From Apoda limacodes (taxonomy: Eukaryota; Arthropoda; Insecta; Lepidoptera; Limacodidae): a stretch of 64,000 bases of DNA. The position numbers and the translations under genes were made by a program. The notes below the pieces were generated by a model. It saw only the letters and a list, made by a program, of their open reading frames with translations, searched no databases and had not been told where the DNA came from. Shown piece after piece: positions 59,263-64,000 of this stretch. Every line of letters begins with the position of its first letter. Within the stretch, counting starts at the first letter, position 1. The DNA lies in the NCBI GenBank assembly GCA_946406115.1, contig OX291544.1, positions 18,803,521 through 18,867,520 of the forward strand, in the 5' to 3' direction.

Positions 59263-59593
59263 ACAAAAATTTTGTAGTGTCATCTCTTTAGTCTATTTAA
59301 TTAATAGTTTAAATCATCGATATTTCAAGGGCATACTCTTATGAAATTTCACCTGATAAATTGTACAATAATATAATCTGTTTTGATCGTTTGCAACTAA
59401 TGGTATTAATATTAATAAACTGTATTTATTATTTTCACTTTTTGTATTATTAACTCTTTGGTAAATATCAATTTCAAACTCCTTGACAAATATTATATCT
59501 GGCCATATATGACTTTATAATGATAAGTGTATTTTATGAACTATTTTATTGGGATATTGTATTATGTTGTCAATCGTCACGACACTGATTAAA

Positions 59594-61555
59594 ATGTCTG
59601 AAATTGAAATAATTAAAAGAAAGGGAGGTGAAGTTCTACTTTACGAAAACTTTCAGTTTTATAAACATACTGGAAACAAAGATGAATCTGTGAAATGGAG
59701 ATGTAGCAACTGGAAAAAGTTGAAATGTCCTGGGACGGTGACTATTGCTGTATGTATATCGCAGGCATTTTGTATAACTCGGCGTTTAACAATATGCCGT
59801 ATGTAGGCATTTATATATACTATGAAACAAAAAATATTGTAAAAGTTTTTAGATTATTAGATAAAATTTGATTTGGCACTTTAAAGTAACTGGAGCAGTC
59901 GCGCGGACTTCATGTGTAGTCCATTTTAAAATTGAAATAAAAAATATTCTAAATATAATTTAAAAAAATATTTTACCAAATACCTAAGACCAAAAACCTA
60001 TTTTTAATACATGATAAAGCGTGATTTTGTTAAAAGGAAAAAACGGAACCCTTATAGGATCACTTTGTCGTTCATCCGTCCGTCTGTCAAAACCCCTTCA
60101 AGAACTTCTAAGCCAACGCAATCAAAAGATACAGCCGTTTATGCCGCAAATTTCCGCAAATTTTCGAAACTCGCAAGGGAATCAAAACTTTTCAGAATCT
60201 TGAAATTTGGTACGAAGCAACGTCTTATAGCACAGATAAAGGAATAATTGCGAAAACCGTAAATTTTTAGTGATATCAATAAAAATATTTTTAATAATAT
60301 ACAACATATAATAAGTTTGCACGGAACCCTCGATGCGCGAGCCAGACTCGCACTTGGCCGGGTTTTTTTTTTACTACAGATTTTATTTATGAAAAGGTAC
60401 AGTCGGCACTTAAATTTTGTCTCAAAAATTAAATTAGTGTATTTGATTTGCATTAGGTTGTTAAATTATTTACATTTCAGGAAGTAAACCAGACCATGTA
60501 AAAAATGAAGAAATATCGCAATTCTGCGAAACACAGCAAAATATTCTGATATTCCTGTCCCAAAATTATATGAAGATAATCTTAAAGAAATGAGTGCTAA
60601 AGGATTAAATAAAGCAGGAGTAAGTAAGTTACAAAGTAAAATTGGGACTAAAATTAAAATTCCTAAAAATTTTATTGACATCATATTAGCTTATTATTCT
60701 TACCGTAAAGAAAGAATTATCATTTTTTGCATCCCCGAATCGAGAAATTTAATAAGTGCTATAAAAGAATATTTTTGCGATGGAACGTTCCAAAGCTGTC
60801 TCAATCCATTTTACCAATTATACATACTTCATGGAGACCTTGGTAGCTTCATTGAAAGTACAAATGTTAAACCTTTAATATATGCTTTAATGCCTAATAA
60901 AAAAGAACAAACATAAAATATTATGCTTCTAATGATAAAATCACAATTACCTCAGTGGGAACCATCAATAGTACATTGTGATTATGAAATAGGTGCAATA
61001 AACGCAATTCTAAAAATATTTCCTGCTGTACAAGTTATTGGCTGTTATTATCATTGGGGAAGATGTGTGTGGAAGAAGGCTAAACTCATGAATTACGGTA
61101 AATCAAAGCCAGAAAGAAGAATCGTTTCCCTCTGTGCGGTTTTACCGCTTTTACCTAAAGAAAAGATTGAAGTGGGGTGGGAATATATTAATTCTGATCG
61201 TGCCGTGGAGAGTTTCAATATTCAGAAATTTTTGAATTACATGAAAAATATTTGGTTGCGTCCCAAATATATTAATATGATAAGTGTTTTTGGTGTAAGA
61301 CACCGCACAAATAATGTGGCGGAAGGATTTCACTCCAAACTTAACAAAGTAGTAAATAAAAATACAATTAATATAATGCGGCTGTTAAATATAATAAAAA
61401 TAATCGACAATAGCAATCAGATAAAAATTATAAGAAATACAACGGCAAAACGCTCGAAGCAGATTATATTGACTGACGACGCAATTCAACACATTATTTT
61501 ACAATTAATCAGTGGTGAAATTTCATTAGGGCATGCCCTTGAAAAATTACGATGA
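59594..61555 (+). pseudogene. Phantom-type Mutator (MULE) transposase, frame-broken
   Basis: The N-terminal FLYWCH zinc finger is at 59594-59748 (EIIKRKGGEVLLYENFQFYK, then WRCSNWKKLKCPG) and ends at a GTATGT donor after TVTIA. Coding-like sequence resumes at about 60480 after TTTACATTTCAG, so an intron holding a younger repeat (60036-60372) may separate them. The MULE domain follows: CDGTFQSC (first Asp), VHCDYEIGAINAI (second Asp), GCYYHWGRCVWKKA (C..H motif) and RTNNVAEGFHSKLN (Glu), ending ALEKLR. Frameshifts near 60530 and a stop plus shift at 60914 break it. All catalytic residues survive, suggesting recent death. Confidence 0.85.
60036..60372 (+). repeat. AGGGTTCCGTACC-family repeat inside the transposase gene
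   Basis: From AAAAACGGAACCCTTATAGG, through CCGTCCGTCTGTC, to CGAGCCAGACTCGCACTTGG before a T run. Fourth copy of this family in the window. It lies between the FLYWCH and MULE parts. Confidence 0.75.
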
Positions 61556-61984
61556 TTTAAACCCTAGATCCATAAAATCCATTGAAAAGACCTTAGGCGC
61601 GCCTTTAGATTAGGTTCTGGAATAGCACATTGGCTACTTTTTATCCCGAAACAGTCAAAAGTTCCCTCGGGAATAACTATAATCGAGCTTAAACGAAGTA
61701 TAGCTATAGCTACAGCTTGATATAGCAAACTTCATTAGTGTAATTAAGCAAAGTCTAGTCCATTATAAAGCTTTATCCAGTGTAGTCATTCCAAATAAAA
61801 CTATGATAGGTCAAAAATAAAAACAAAACACTTTTTCCTTGTAAATAATAATTATTGAGGTATTCTTTAAATTTTTTTTTTAAACGACAACTTGTTTTTC
61901 TAAAACCAATACAAATAAAAATTTAACAGCAAGAAATTAGGTTTTTTTTTGAAAACAATTTAAGTTTGCTGAATAGGAATTTGT

Positions 61985-62960
61985 ATTATAAGTTTTTTTT
62001 GTTTTTGTTTTATAGTTATGGAGATATAGCCCATTATAGTTTGATAGCTGTCATCTGAAATGAAGATCTTGATGATATCTATCACTTTTGTAATGAAACT
62101 ACTAGTCTACGATGTATGGTTACAGAGATATAGCCTATTATAGTTTGACAGCTGTCATCTGACATGAAGATCTTGAGATCTATCACTTTTGTAATAAAAC
62201 TACAAGTCTACGACCTATAGTTACGGAGATATAGCCTTTTATAGTTTTACAGCTGTCATCTAAAATAAAGATCTTGATGAGATCTATCAGTTTTGCAATG
62301 AAACTACTAGTCTACGATGTATGGTTACAGAGATATAGCCTATTATAGTTTGACAGCTGTCATCTGACATGAAGATCTTGATGAGATCTATTACTTTTGT
62401 AATGAAACTACTAGTCTACGATCAATAGTTACGGAGATATAGCCTTTTATAGTTTAACAGCTGTCATCTAAAATGAAGATCTTGATGAAATCTAGTTTTG
62501 TAATGAAACTACTAGGCTACGATCTATAGTTACGGAGATATAGCCTTTTATAGTTTGACAACTGTCATCTAAAATGATCTTTATAAAATTTATTATATCG
62601 ACATTCATTTGTTTTTTGACACATTTGTTTTTTAACTATATCAACGATAATTGGTGTCGTCCTTTCTAGTTTGACAACAGTCATCCGATATAAAGATCTT
62701 GATGAGATCTATCACTTTTGTAATGAAACTACTAGTCTACGATCAATAGTTGCCGAGATATATACTTTTCTAGTTTGACAGCTGTCATCCAAAATAAAGA
62801 TCTTGATGAGACCTATCATTGCTGAGAAGAAACTACTAGTCTATGATCACTAGTTACAGAGATATATCTTTCTAGTTTGACAGCTGTCATCTGAAATAAA
62901 GATCGTGATGAGATCTATCGCTTTTGTAATGAAACTACTAGTCTAAGATCAATAGTTACG
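61985..62960 (-). repeat. Right minisatellite array, inverted
   Basis: Inverse orientation of the array at 58140-58980, with about eight to nine units of the same 104-bp repeat. It includes the inverse of the left outer spacer at about 62575-62660, with further units outside it, so the two arms are not collinear. Confidence 0.9.
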
Positions 62961-63159
62961 GATATATAGCCCTTTTTTAAAGTTGGTAAAAATATGAAAA
63001 TGACAGGGGGGACACGAGTCCCTAAAATAATATTAGAAAGCAAGGTCCGTTGTCTCCCCAGCCTAGGGGAGACAACAGTACTTTTAAAATCCTGATGTCT
63101 CCCCCAGGGGAACCATCAGAGGGGACACGAGACCGACACCAAATTTGGGACTGATTTGA

Positions 63160-64000
63160 TGATTCCGACTGGTATGACATGAATGACGTATATGTATATA
63201 CACAGAAACGTTCCGTCCTTTCAAAACCCTATTAATAACTATCATACCTCACCTAATACATCATTTAGCATACAATACCTGGCAATAAGAGGTGTCGCCA
63301 TATAGGTAGACCACTCGAGACGTTAATTTTCTTAACAAAATGTTTTTTTGATATAAAATAGTTTGTAAATATATTTTGTTTAAATTATTAAGTAACCGGA
63401 CTGTTGCTACTAAAAAGGTATCAATAGTTTGGTTCTTCGTCACAACCGAACTATTGCAACTTAATAGTTTCAGTAGTTCGGTCAACCGGACTAACAACCG
63501 AACTACTGCTACTAGAGGTCTTTTAAGGCCTCGAACGTAAAAACAAAGGAAACCCAAGACACGTGACTAGAGTCGTGTCAAGAAAGAATAATGTACAAAT
63601 ATGTACATATTTAAAATTATGAAATATTTACACGAAATGTCATACCAGGGAATCATGTAGTTTGCCAACAGATGGCGTTGTAAGGATAAAGGAAACTGTA
63701 TAGTTCCATACTAGGAAAAGAGAAAGATTGTATGGAGACTTATGGAATGGAAGGGAAGTTATCACAAAAGATATTTATTGATTTAATTTTGAGTAAAAGA
63801 ATAGGTTCTTAGAAAAATAAGAATAGACCCCCGAAAAATATATCTAATGTCTATGTACGCAACTGTCATTGAAAGTTAATGGAAGTACCTATAAAAAACT
63901 TATTAGTTCTTGTAATTTTACAAGATTAAAATAAAATTCAAGTAGAAATGAAATGACAGTTCTCAAAGAAAAAAAAAAGATAAACCAATTAGTAATATGG
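63160..64000. other. No recognised gene; short CCGAACTA repeats
   Basis: At 63395-63515 the motif AACCGAACTATTGC (and CCGGACTGTTGCTACTA variants) occurs several times in both orientations. The 98-codon minus-strand frame across it is Leu/Val-rich because of the repeat and matches nothing known to me. Confidence 0.4.

Larger units (their letters stand above)
57700..63150 (+). mobile_element. Mutator-superfamily (Phantom-type) element with foldback minisatellite arms
   Basis: A FLYWCH-MULE transposase (59594-61555) sits between two inverted arrays of one minisatellite (58140-58980 and 61985-62960). The inverted match also covers nonrepeated spacer: TTCTTGCTGTTAAATTTTTA at about 58588 has its inverse near 61921, and TCGATATAATAAATTT at about 58128 has its inverse near 62587. 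Palindromes mark both outer edges: ATTCCCCGTGGTCCCT with its inverse at 57702-57755, and TTGTCTCCCC with its inverse at 63049-63075. Phantom elements with FLYWCH transposases and Foldback-like ends have been described in insects and insect viruses, and this fits. Exact ends and target duplication are not resolved. It is inactive because the transposase is broken. Confidence 0.7.

Noticed and set aside
58140..62960. CRISPR-like or satellite array
   Set aside because: Regular repeats are present but there are no unique spacers, the units are contiguous and the organism is eukaryotic; the arrays are transposon arms.
63261..63557. 98-codon Leu/Val-rich minus-strand frame
   Set aside because: It arises from the repeated CCGAACTATTGC motif; no domain or splice context.

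Overview
This is a window of an insect nuclear genome, almost certainly a moth or butterfly (Lepidoptera). It is AT-rich, has no operons, and its genes are split into short exons bounded by GT..AG introns. It is crowded with repeats of types common in moths: jockey/CR1-like and RTE-like LINEs, tRNA-headed SINEs, hAT, pogo/Tigger, mariner and Mutator-type DNA elements. The order and species cannot be fixed from the sequence alone.

Four host gene loci can be reconstructed by joining exons. (1) A complete seven-exon gene on the minus strand (18225-32270) encodes a secreted GH16 beta-1,3-glucanase of 378 residues with the catalytic Glu/Asp/Glu motif intact. (2) A diverged tandem paralogue on the same strand (3286-6942) shows only exons 1-3; its active-site exon is not in the window. 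(3) A three-exon plus-strand gene (39722-42733) encodes a 267-residue mitochondrial Tim44-like protein, the likely orthologue of MAIP1/C2orf47. (4) A nine-exon minus-strand gene (44033-56080) encodes DBT, the E2 lipoamide acyltransferase of the branched-chain 2-oxo-acid dehydrogenase complex. Its lipoyl lysine, E3/E1-binding domain and HxxxDG catalytic motif are visible. MAIP1 and DBT are convergent, with stop codons 1.3 kb apart.

Layout: 1-930 broken pogo/Tigger transposase; 3286-6942 glucanase copy B, with a hAT MITE and other repeats in its introns; 7954-11890 retroelements, including a degraded nearly full-length LINE; 12435-16929 MITE, SINE, a tandem array in a foldback-like block, and a 2.1-kb palindrome with 998-bp arms; 18225-35260 glucanase copy A, with an AT-rich foldback in intron 4 and a polypurine tract in intron 1; 33341-34390 LINE remnants; 36062-39429 a nest of duplications, one copy of which carries a pogo-type element and so gives an empty-site/filled-site pair; 39722-56080 the two mitochondrial genes; 57019 an OTU protease fragment; about 57700-63150 a Mutator-superfamily element of the Phantom type (FLYWCH plus MULE transposase) bounded by inverted arrays of a roughly 104-bp minisatellite, as in Foldback elements.

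The two mitochondrial genes and the digestive or immune glucanases show no functional link; the neighbourhood is ordinary. The most unusual content is structural: three independent large inverted-repeat systems, and an unclassified 2.16-kb TIR element with a transposase-like relic.
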